A DNA stretch of 61,348 nucleotides, taken from the NCBI GenBank assembly GCA_023423045.1, contig JAFAGA010000076.1:1-61348 (forward strand), given 5' to 3'. Shown one piece after another: positions 17,629-25,286 of the stretch. The notes under the pieces were generated by a model. That model saw only the letters and a list, made by a program, of their open reading frames with translations. It was not told where the DNA came from and did not search any database. The translations under genes and the position numbers were made by a program. Source of the DNA: Bacillota bacterium. Lineage in GTDB: Bacteria; Bacillota; Clostridia; Lachnospirales; Lachnospiraceae. Within the stretch, counting starts at the first letter, position 1. Every line of letters starts with the position of its first letter.

Positions 17629-17919
17629 TTATAACAATGTAACAAATATATTATTCTTAACATTAACATATACATTGTGATTAAGTTTATTAATTAATAA
17701 ATTTATAAACGCCATACCGACTCCAAAAAAATATAACCGGAGTAAGTATCTTCTTCTATTTTTGGTATAATAATATCCCCAAGCCATACAAAAGAAAAAA
17801 ATAGGTGCCGAGATCCTTCCAATCCAATGTAATTGAACAGGAGCCCCGGGAATAAATTCTCCAATATGGTCAAGTGTCATGGTTATTAAAGCTATTAATT
17901 TTAAGGTTGTTATTGACAT
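17629..17919 (-). pseudogene. Truncated TraX-family membrane protein, cut at the IS110 end
   Basis: The 96-residue frame starts like clostridial TraX-family proteins (LKLIALITMTLDHIGEF, then IGRISAPIFFFCMAWGYYYT) but stops right after NNIFVTLL. Full-length relatives are about 220-240 residues with several more membrane spans. The last few codons come from the IS110 end, and I cannot find the missing C-terminal part on the other side of the element, so the insertion was probably accompanied by deletion, or the rest has decayed. The family name derives from the F-pilin acetylase TraX, but clostridial members have no established role. The start has only a weak ribosome site. Confidence 0.75.
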
Positions 17920-18117
17920 GATAATTCATCTTTCCATAAAAGGGAGAAGTATATAAGAACAATCTCTTCTCCTCTAATTTTCTTTATTATGTATATCCAT
18001 ATTTTTATTGTATCATATCAACATATTATGTCAATTTAGTTACCTATATTTAGTTGTGGTTTACTATTTAAGTAAATTTATTACCCAATGGCACCATAGA
18101 CGCTTCTATGTACTTTT

Positions 18118-18384
18118 CTAACCATAATACAATGATAACCCATAGAGCAGCAAAAATCCCGGCAGCCCCAACAAACCGTTGGTCAATACCGTAACTCCGT
18201 TGATTCCCACATTTACGGAATACCCCTGAATGCTCAGAGCCAAATTCAACAGATAAATTCCTGCTGTGCCAAAACAGGCGCGAAGAGCAAAATCCACCAG
18301 CAAATCCGGCCTCCGCCGTATGATACATCCGCTGATAAAGATAACGCATGCCAAAATAATTGCAATAAATATATAGCTGTTCAT
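18118..18384 (-). CDS. bofA: BofA-family inhibitor of pro-sigma-K processing
   Basis: The 88-residue membrane protein has two to three hydrophobic spans and the hallmark C-terminal GLPGFLLLYGLSLYYG. In Bacillus, BofA sits in the forespore outer membrane with SpoIVFA and holds the SpoIVFB protease inactive until the engulfment checkpoint. An AAAGGAGTG site before the ATG supports the start. In many Firmicutes bofA follows recR and yaaL on one strand; here yaaL is divergent 230 bases away and recR is absent from the window. Confidence 0.9.
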   Translation of the reverse strand: MNSYIFIAIILACVIFISGCIIRRRPDLLVDFALRACFGTAGIYLLNLALSIQGYSVNVGINGVTVLTNGLLGLPGFLLLYGLSLYYG

Positions 18385-18614
18385 ACCATTTCACTCCTTT
18401 TTCGATTCTTTTCATACATTTAATGAAAACCGGCCTAACCTTCCGTGACCGCCTTTGTTTCAGCCATTTCTTCCGCTACAGAGCTCTTCCTTGTCCTTTG
18501 CCCATATTCCTAATACATTTATATACGATTTCAACCATTTTATGTTAATTAATAGAATAAAAGGCAGCCCTTTTGTCCATACTATTAGCAAATATAGTTA
18601 GGGATGGTGAAGAT

Positions 18615-18857
18615 ATGCCACTATTTGCAAAAAAGAGACCACCAAAAGAGAATCTTTTGCTGATCAGCGAAATTAACCGGACAAAGATTGCGTTGGAAGC
18701 AGCTTATTCCAACTTTGAGAATGTGATAGACCCTGACCTGATTGACAGCTGCATCTATGAGTTAAATGCCATTCAAAACCGTTATCATTTTCTGCTGAAA
18801 CAAGCAAAAGCCGCAGAACAAAGATATTGCGAGAATAAGATCCCGGCCCCATTATAG
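18615..18857 (+). CDS. YaaL-like DUF2508 protein
   Basis: The 80-residue protein carries the DUF2508 pattern: LLLISEINRTKIALEAAYSN, then FENVIDPDLIDSCIYELNAI and YHFLLKQAK, forming two long helices. The family has no known activity and is usually next to recR and bofA. I choose ATG 18615 (MPLFAKKRP) because GGGATGGTGA precedes it and family members start like this; an upstream ATG at 18573 would add 14 residues without a ribosome site. Confidence 0.85.
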   Translation: MPLFAKKRPPKENLLLISEINRTKIALEAAYSNFENVIDPDLIDSCIYELNAIQNRYHFLLKQAKAAEQRYCENKIPAPL

Positions 18858-18876
18858 AGTTTCTCCGAATCATTAA

Positions 18877-18903
18877 AGGCTGCCCCGTAATTGGGACAGC
18901 CTC
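18877..18903 (+). terminator. Terminator after the YaaL-like gene
   Basis: A hairpin AGGCTGCCCC with GGGACAGCCT and a short T-rich tail follows the yaaL stop by 20 bases. The remaining 190 bases to the FliS stop show pyrimidine-rich sequence and no gene. Confidence 0.75.
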
Positions 18904-19094
18904 TCATCTTTTGTTGCTCCTGATTTTTCTTTTGCAGCCTATGCTCTTATGTATTCTTTGTTACTCTTTCCGCTTTGGTACATTAGTCTTCTTTTGCAGT
19001 CTTTGTTTCCTTTGTACCTGTCATTTCCTTCGTACCTTCCAAAACTCCTCTTCCCTTTGTAATCCTTGATCGATTTCTTCCTTGGTACTGGCTT

Positions 19095-19574
19095 TTATAC
19101 AATGAACCCCCGGTTCTGGTCACTCGGATCGACATATGTCTCATTGAGATAACCTTTGCCATAGGTTAAGCCCGCATAGAGCTGCTGCGTATTGCGCATA
19201 ACCGGACCGCTTTTATCCAGATCACTCACACCCTTGAAGCTGAGCAAAAGCTTATTTAATATACTCTCAGCACTGTCCAGGGTATCCGGACTTCTCCGCA
19301 CAATCGCTGTAATGATACTTTTATTTACATATAGATACAAGCTTAGCAAGTCATAGGATATGCTGTAGCTATAATTTAACGTTGCCTGAAGCTCCGTCAC
19401 ATACTTCTGAGCCAGCTTAAGCTCCCGGTCAAAAGCAGTCATGTCACCCTGTCCATGGGCCTCCTTCGCTTCCTTCAGCTCTGTGAGAATCATCTCATAG
19501 AGAATCACGGTTAATTCGCTTTTGGATGCCTGGGTTACTCTGACAGTGAATTCTTTCATCGCTTCCTTCTTCAT
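19095..19574 (-). CDS. fliS: FliS-like flagellin export chaperone
   Basis: The 159-residue helical protein fits FliS: TVRVTQASKSELTVILYEMI (about 8-27) corresponds to the conserved L-L-x-x-L-Y-D-x-A segment, followed by a helical bundle with LLSLYLYVNKSIITA. FliS binds the C-terminal helix of flagellin and keeps it unfolded until export. It starts 37 bases after the flagellin stop, which strengthens the assignment. Two starts are possible (19574 and 19559), each with a purine-rich site. It is longer than Bacillus FliS (133) through a C-terminal tail ending SDQNRGFIV. Confidence 0.82.
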   Translation of the reverse strand: MKKEAMKEFTVRVTQASKSELTVILYEMILTELKEAKEAHGQGDMTAFDRELKLAQKYVTELQATLNYSYSISYDLLSLYLYVNKSIITAIVRRSPDTLDSAESILNKLLLSFKGVSDLDKSGPVMRNTQQLYAGLTYGKGYLNETYVDPSDQNRGFIV

Positions 19575-19610
19575 GTACCCTTACCCCCCTATCCAAGACT
19601 AAGACGCTCC

Positions 19611-21305
19611 TTACTGCTGAAGCAGGGAAAGAATGGTCTGCGGTCTCTGATTGGATTGGGCGAGCATGGAAGTCCCTGCCTGGGCCAGCACATTCCTCTG
19701 GGTATAGGTAGCCATCTCCTCCGCCATATCCGCATCCGAGATACGGGATAAGGATTCCGTCAGATTCTCCGAGGTGGTATCCAAATTCGAGATGGAATGC
19801 TCCAGACGATTTTGATAAGCGCCTAGCTTGGAGCGAATCGATGATACCATATTAATTGCATTATCCAGCAAGGTGATTGCATGCTGCGCACCATCCGCTG
19901 TACCGATATTAACCTTATCAATTCCAAGGGTTGCAGGTGTTACCTCTGGGATTCTAACAGCCATGGTCTGTCCTTCGTTGGCACCGATCTGAAGATCCAT
20001 CGGACCGGCATCCAGGACTGATACATTGACAGGAATTGTCTTTGGAGCCATAATTGCTTTTGGAACGTCAGGAGTACCAGGATCATTGTCATCGTCCCAC
20101 ATAACAGGTACATCAGGAGTAGCAGGATCACCGTCATCGTCCCACATTTCCACTCCCACCTGCACCTGCGGAGTTGTGACTGTATGACCCACAGCAATTC
20201 CCGTGTTGCTGGGAATCATATTATCCGTGAATATCGTACCTACTGCTCCGGGTTTCACTTCAAATACCACCTTAAAGTCGTTGCGGTCAGTTACTGTAAT
20301 CTTATTCCCATCTGAGGACATTGTGGCTGTGTTGCTGAATTTGCTGGACGCACCAAGGATAGGCTCTGCTTTTGCATCCACACCTTTTGCAGTGGCTCCG
20401 GCAGATGTAAGCCCAAGCAGCTTACATAATTCAGGATTATCACAATATACCTCCATCTTCTGGCTGGAACCATATTCTCGTGATACAAAAACCAGATACT
20501 TATCATCCCCAAATTCCACAGGATTATATCCTGCATTCTCTGCAACTCCCCTGGGAGGATCAGCAGTCAGATTAATATCAGTTGCGCCTGTATCATCCGC
20601 AAACACGTTGATTCCCACCTTGCTACAGGTATCCCGAAGCTTTTGGAACACATCATCCATGGTGTCCCCTTCCTTAATCTCTACGGTTTCACCATTGATA
20701 TTAACTTTACCTGCCAATGCAGCCGGTACTTTATCATCCACCAGGCCTGCGTCTTCTACCTGCGTACCTACCAATACAGCTTGCCTTGCATCCTGAGTTA
20801 TCTTTATCTGATACTCACCAACCCCTACCGTGTCCGATAGAGAGATCAAATTCACATTGCTGTTATTCGAGAAAGACTTCCGGTCAATTGTTCCATCCAG
20901 CAAGGGCATAGTATTAAACTCTGTATTCTTCCCTATACGGGTAATTTCTTCACTTAACTGATCGATCTCCGCCTGGATTGCAACCCGGTCATCCGTCGTA
21001 TAGGTGCCGTTTGCCGACTGAACAGCCAGCTCCCTCATTCTTTGAAGCATGGCTTCCACTTCTACCAGCGCACCTTCCGCTGTCTGGATTACGGAGATGC
21101 CATCCGCCGCATTTCTGGAGGCCTGATCCAGGCCTGAGATCTGTGTTCTCATTTTCTCTGAAATTGCCAAGCCTGCAGAATCATCCGCTGCACTGTTGAT
21201 CCGATAGCCGGAGGATAACCTCTCTAAACTCTTGTCAAGCAAACGGTTAGTTTTGCCCAGCTGGTTATTTGCTTTTAAAGCTGAAATATTATGGTTGATT
21301 CTCAT
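19611..21305 (-). CDS. Flagellin with a large variable central domain
   Basis: The 564-residue protein has textbook flagellin ends: MRINHNISALKANNQLGK and LERLSSGYRINSAADDSAGL at the N-terminus (D0/D1, to about 140), and LGAYQNRLEHSISNLDTTSE and ADMAEEMATYTQRNVLAQAG at the C-terminus (about 490-564). Between them, some 330 residues form an insert (D2/D3-like) that should be exposed on the filament surface. The insert includes an acidic tandem duplication near residues 385-414. It lies between a FliK/DUF6240-like gene and FliS on the same strand. The site AGGTGA before ATG supports the start. Confidence 0.97.
   Translation of the reverse strand: MRINHNISALKANNQLGKTNRLLDKSLERLSSGYRINSAADDSAGLAISEKMRTQISGLDQASRNAADGISVIQTAEGALVEVEAMLQRMRELAVQSANGTYTTDDRVAIQAEIDQLSEEITRIGKNTEFNTMPLLDGTIDRKSFSNNSNVNLISLSDTVGVGEYQIKITQDARQAVLVGTQVEDAGLVDDKVPAALAGKVNINGETVEIKEGDTMDDVFQKLRDTCSKVGINVFADDTGATDINLTADPPRGVAENAGYNPVEFGDDKYLVFVSREYGSSQKMEVYCDNPELCKLLGLTSAGATAKGVDAKAEPILGASSKFSNTATMSSDGNKITVTDRNDFKVVFEVKPGAVGTIFTDNMIPSNTGIAVGHTVTTPQVQVGVEMWDDDGDPATPDVPVMWDDDNDPGTPDVPKAIMAPKTIPVNVSVLDAGPMDLQIGANEGQTMAVRIPEVTPATLGIDKVNIGTADGAQHAITLLDNAINMVSSIRSKLGAYQNRLEHSISNLDTTSENLTESLSRISDADMAEEMATYTQRNVLAQAGTSMLAQSNQRPQTILSLLQQ
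20062..20151 (-). repeat. Two tandem 45-bp repeats in the flagellin variable domain
   Basis: A 45-bp unit is present twice (20062-20106 and 20107-20151) with about 87% identity by eye. It encodes MWDDDGDPATPDVPV and MWDDDNDPGTPDVPK. The Asp-rich DDDGD stretch looks like a calcium-binding loop, but the spacing does not match an EF-hand or dockerin loop well; a flexible surface linker is equally possible. Confidence 0.85.
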
Positions 21306-21390
21306 GAATTGTCACCTGTTCCCTTTCTGCTTTGGCAGCCATCCTCCTCCGTGCAATGATGGTTCCCACAATATTTTTAGTATATTTTTG

Positions 21391-21420
21391 TTATCGGCAA
21401 CCTCCATGTGGCCGAGATAA
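21391..21420 (-). promoter_or_regulatory. Flagellin leader with sigma-28-like -10 and hairpin
   Basis: On the minus strand GCCGATAA (complement of 21391-21398) matches the -10 of sigma-D/sigma-28 promoters, 86 bases before the flagellin ATG. A matching -35 (TAAA 15 bases upstream) is missing. The same bases form an inverted repeat TTATCTCGGC...GCCGATAA with ATGGAGG in the loop, a layout also seen in CsrA-bound flagellin leaders. Either reading is possible. Confidence 0.45.
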
Positions 21421-21427
21421 ATCTTTT

Positions 21428-24400
21428 TCAGCTGTTTTCCGCTAATCCTACGGTCCGCACAAACGCCCTGGCCAGACGATACAATATGCGCTCCGTTTCA
21501 TTCCCCGGCAAGGTTCTCTGCTCTCCTGACTCCGGATTCTGATAGGAGTAATCCTCCCTTTCCCAGCTGCGAAGTCCGAAATCAAGCTGTCCCAGGCTTA
21601 CTCCGCTTTCCTCTGCCGCCTGCATCAGCTCTGCGGTATTGGCCCCCAGCTTCTCCATCCCGTCCCGGCTATTACAGGCAATGAAGCCCTTCCATGTCCG
21701 TTCCTTGAGAGAAAACTCCGCATTAATGTCGCCCAGCTCTTCCGACCAGACAGTGGCCGACACCCTGCCGGCATTCTCCGAGCCCCTTATGACAGTCAGG
21801 TTCATATTGGTAATCCCCTTTGCTGTCTCGATTGGTATCCGGTAGAACTCCCGGGAAGCAAGCCTGCGCAGGAAGGTTGCCTGCTGTCCGAGCATTCTTA
21901 GCTCCGCCAGCCTGCTGCCGTTAATCACCTCACCGGAGCAAGCCCGCTCCAGCATGGTCTTCGCCTGCGCTTCCAGGTTCTCAAATGCTTCATTTATGGA
22001 AGACTTGTCGATTAATGTATCGGATAATTCCTCTGTTTTCTTAAGACCCTGTTCTAAATTTTCGTCACTGTTTTCCTTTTCATTGTTTTCGTTCTGCTTC
22101 TTTAACTGTTTTGTAATAGGAGGCAGGCCATTACTCAGGAGCTGGTTTGCCATCATAATATTCTGAGGTGTGCTCTCCATCCGGTAATCATTCAGGAATC
22201 TGAGGGATTGTTCCGCGTTCCTGCTCAGTTCCCTGAGCTGCTCTGCCTTTTGGGCATGCAGTTCCCCCGCACCGGTGTTGTCCTCGGCAGTATCCTGCAG
22301 CTGCTCCAGCAGTTTTTCCAGAGGTATGTCACGAAGTGTCTCCCATAGACCTCCCTGCTCCGACAGAGGGGGCTGTGCCCATCCTTCCGGCAGTGGCTGC
22401 CCGCTTCCCTGCAGCTGAGCTTCCTGCTGCAGCTTTAACAACCGCTCGGGGGAGATCTCTTCGGTAACTTGCTTTAATACCCGGTTCAGATACTGTTCCT
22501 GCTCCCTGGTCTCTACTTTCTCCTTTTGCGTATCCGGCTCCTGTCTGCCTGCAGTACCGATTCCCTCCAGCAGCTGGGAAATGCTTTCTTCCTGGCGGGT
22601 AAGTTCTGTCAGCATGCCAAAATCGTCATTAATGGCAGCCTCCACTCTTCCCCTTCTTCCGGTTCGCACCGCTGTCAGGAGATTTCCCAGGGTTACCTCC
22701 TGGTCCGCCTTTACCACCGCTCCAAGGGCTGCCCCGTCGGATTTGTCGATATTATATAATAACCGGTATACACCGATATACGCTTTTCTTTCTTGGGGAG
22801 TAATCCCGTTCTCCTTCTCCAGCCGGTGAAGATAGGTGCTGAACTTATCCTCCGAGGTTATTCCCTGCTCCTCCTTCATCCGCTCTATGGCATTGTTCAG
22901 CTCGCCGATGGGCATCTGCAGCGGATTCATTCCCTCTTTAATCATTCTTACCGTCACTGCCGGATGCAGATTCCTGATCAGGGCATTCACTTCCGTATCA
23001 TAAGCCTTTACCTGATCTATGGCTTCCTGTGTTATTTCCATTCGGTTGTATCCCAGAATTCTGGCTGCTCTCTGGTTTGCCCGGGTATCATCTATATTTA
23101 ATTCCGACAATAAAGAATCCACCCTGGAAAATGCTTTATGTATGGAGTCTCCGTACTCCGGATTCGGTACCGTCATCAGCGTCTCATAAGCGGTTCCCGC
23201 TTTTTCAAAGATTGCCTGCAGCCTCGCGCCCTCCGATAAAAGTCCTGGTATCGTCTGGCTCTCTCTCTCGGCTAACGTGCTGCTCAGCACCGCACTGGGA
23301 ATGTAGCGAAGCCGGTCCATACTCTGTGCGGTATTCTTAAGGATCTCCACCGCCTCCGGCGTATTCTCCGCATCCGCTTCCCTCAGCAGCTTTTGATAAT
23401 AGCTTTCCTCAAGCCGCCGAAGTTCCTCTACCACCTTCTCCAGACGTTCCGTTTCAATAGAAATACCCTTTCTCTCCAATCTTCCAGCTGCCTCCAAGGT
23501 CATCCTCAAACGAAGCTCTTCCAGCTGCCGCTGCGCTTTCAGCTCCTCATATTCCTGACGCGAAGAGGCACTGCGCTCCCCTGAATCAGGATTGGAACCG
23601 GAATTCTCCTCCGCCGGGTTCTTTGGCTCTTCCACCCTCTCTTCCTCTGTCCTGCCTAACGAGATCTGCTCCTCTTGCTCACTGGGTAACCTCTCCGCTT
23701 CCACGGTTTTCGCCTTTGCCGCTTCCACTTCAGCAAGGGTTTCCTTCCCCATTCTTCCGGCAGATAGATCCGATTGAATGGCAGTCAGTCTCCGAATCGT
23801 AAGCTCCTGTTTTTCATGTACGGCTATCGCAACTGCATCCTTGCTGATGGTGCCAACATTGTCCACAACCCGCTGCAGAGCGGAGGGATCCGGGACCGCA
23901 AGGCTTACATCCTTGGGCTCCGTTCCATCTTTCATTCCTTCTACAATGCGGTCCAGTACCATACCCCTGTCCGCCTGCTCCCTGATATCATTCAATGTCT
24001 TTTTGCTGGCAAGCGTCCGGGGAAGCAGGGGAAGACTGTTCTCAATCAACCATCTTGCCTCCGAAAGATTTTCCTGGTTCACCTCATAGCCGGCATCCTT
24101 AATTACCGTTTTAACCTGACCCTCCAGCTGCTTCCATTCGTGCCCGGTCAGTTCCTGCCTCCGGCTTCCGGCACCGCCGCTGTAGCAGGCCTTATAAATA
24201 TTTTCAATCGTCGGATCCATTTCCGATGCGATGAGATATCTCATCGCTTTATCATCCATCCTGGAGGCGGTATCGCCAAGAGTTAGGGCCTTTTGGATCC
24301 GTTCCATATTTTCTGCGGTATCCGGGAGATTTTCTTCTCTCAGACGGGCTGCAATATCCGCCTTTTCCAACCCCTCTCCTTGCCGCCGATCGATTTGCCG

Positions 24401-25066
24401 CTCTCTATTCTGCACATTCACAGCCTGCCATGCCCCGTTCTTTTGGCTATTGGGCATCCTGACCTGGCTGGATTCCATTCCGGTTTTTTCCGGAGCGGAC
24501 TCCTGCCGGCCTGCTGCCTCCGACTTAATCCGGTCAATTGCTTCATATAATCCGTCCACGGTCAGGGTTTCCACAGGGAAGCCCTCCTGCTCCAGCCTCA
24601 CACTGTCCGCGTCCGTGAATATCCTGCCGATTTCTCTCAACTTATCCAGGCTTTCCCTTGCCGAATTTTCTTTTCCGCTTTGCTTTGCTTCCTGCTGCTT
24701 TTTCTCCAGAACCTTTTCCCAGTCCTTCTCCATGATTACGACAGCTCTGATCACCTGACGCAGCTCCCGGCATTTTTCATCAATCAGCCTAAGCTCCACT
24801 GCCGCGGAATCGGCCTTCATTACCTCAAAGGTCTTCTTCTCCCCGGGAACCGCACCCGGCAGTACCTCCTTTGAAGTTGACACTTTTTGGCCCCCGAAAT
24901 CGATGGTAATCCGATCATCAACCATAAGAACCGTTCCGGTAATCCGCTGCCCCCGGCGCAAGTTCGTCAAATTGCTTTTATTATGATAATCCGCAGTCAG
25001 CTGGGAACCCGGTCCCTTTTTTGATACCTTTCCTGCTCCTGCGTCCAATAATACATTATAATCCAT
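21428..25066 (-). CDS. Very large FliK-like (DUF6240-type) flagellar protein
   Basis: About 1,212 residues, acidic and mostly helical, with no signal peptide or membrane span. The first 110 residues are a small beta domain (LRRGQRITGTVLMVDDRITI, then DFGGQKV) resembling the secretion-signal region of hook-length control proteins. The C-terminal about 100 residues (NMNLTVIRGSENAGRVSATV, then SEELGDINAEFSL and EKLGANTAELMQAAEESGV) resemble the FliK C-terminal domain. Between them are about 1,000 residues of repeated helical units. From memory such proteins carry DUF6240. It lies immediately upstream of flagellin, so a role as a flagellar ruler or export switch is plausible but inferred. Two starts have good sites: ATG 25099 (AGGAG) and ATG 25066 (GGAGGTAAGA); I prefer 25066. 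Confidence 0.75.
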   Translation of the reverse strand: MDYNVLLDAGAGKVSKKGPGSQLTADYHNKSNLTNLRRGQRITGTVLMVDDRITIDFGGQKVSTSKEVLPGAVPGEKKTFEVMKADSAAVELRLIDEKCRELRQVIRAVVIMEKDWEKVLEKKQQEAKQSGKENSARESLDKLREIGRIFTDADSVRLEQEGFPVETLTVDGLYEAIDRIKSEAAGRQESAPEKTGMESSQVRMPNSQKNGAWQAVNVQNRERQIDRRQGEGLEKADIAARLREENLPDTAENMERIQKALTLGDTASRMDDKAMRYLIASEMDPTIENIYKACYSGGAGSRRQELTGHEWKQLEGQVKTVIKDAGYEVNQENLSEARWLIENSLPLLPRTLASKKTLNDIREQADRGMVLDRIVEGMKDGTEPKDVSLAVPDPSALQRVVDNVGTISKDAVAIAVHEKQELTIRRLTAIQSDLSAGRMGKETLAEVEAAKAKTVEAERLPSEQEEQISLGRTEEERVEEPKNPAEENSGSNPDSGERSASSRQEYEELKAQRQLEELRLRMTLEAAGRLERKGISIETERLEKVVEELRRLEESYYQKLLREADAENTPEAVEILKNTAQSMDRLRYIPSAVLSSTLAERESQTIPGLLSEGARLQAIFEKAGTAYETLMTVPNPEYGDSIHKAFSRVDSLLSELNIDDTRANQRAARILGYNRMEITQEAIDQVKAYDTEVNALIRNLHPAVTVRMIKEGMNPLQMPIGELNNAIERMKEEQGITSEDKFSTYLHRLEKENGITPQERKAYIGVYRLLYNIDKSDGAALGAVVKADQEVTLGNLLTAVRTGRRGRVEAAINDDFGMLTELTRQEESISQLLEGIGTAGRQEPDTQKEKVETREQEQYLNRVLKQVTEEISPERLLKLQQEAQLQGSGQPLPEGWAQPPLSEQGGLWETLRDIPLEKLLEQLQDTAEDNTGAGELHAQKAEQLRELSRNAEQSLRFLNDYRMESTPQNIMMANQLLSNGLPPITKQLKKQNENNEKENSDENLEQGLKKTEELSDTLIDKSSINEAFENLEAQAKTMLERACSGEVINGSRLAELRMLGQQATFLRRLASREFYRIPIETAKGITNMNLTVIRGSENAGRVSATVWSEELGDINAEFSLKERTWKGFIACNSRDGMEKLGANTAELMQAAEESGVSLGQLDFGLRSWEREDYSYQNPESGEQRTLPGNETERILYRLARAFVRTVGLAENS

Positions 25067-25286
25067 TCTTACCTCCACCAAACGGACTGATGCTTTCATG
25101 TGCTGCTCCTAAGCTGTATTTCGGAAGATGAGGCTCAAAACTTAACCGGTCCATTAGACTACCTTCCAGATAAATCTTTTATCCACCGCTTCTTACCTCG
25201 CCTTTTCTTGAATAAATATGAAATAACACAATATATATTATGGTAAATCCCATCTCGGATACATTACCATCCTACAGGAGGTTTGA

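Larger units (their letters stand above)
16040..17640 (-). mobile_element. IS110-group insertion sequence (ends approximate)
   Basis: A DEDD recombinase gene of the IS110 family (16076-17329) is preceded by about 310 bp of non-coding structured DNA and followed by a short non-coding end. That asymmetry is typical of the IS110 (not IS1111) group, in which the upstream end carries the bridge RNA. I found no terminal inverted repeats, as expected. The right boundary is placed near 17640 because the TraX-like reading frame runs into the element there. The left boundary (somewhere below 16076) cannot be set without an empty site. Confidence 0.75.

Noticed and set aside
16040..17640. IS1111-type element with terminal inverted repeats
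   Set aside because: I found no matching inverted ends, and the long non-coding part is upstream of the gene, as in the IS110 group.
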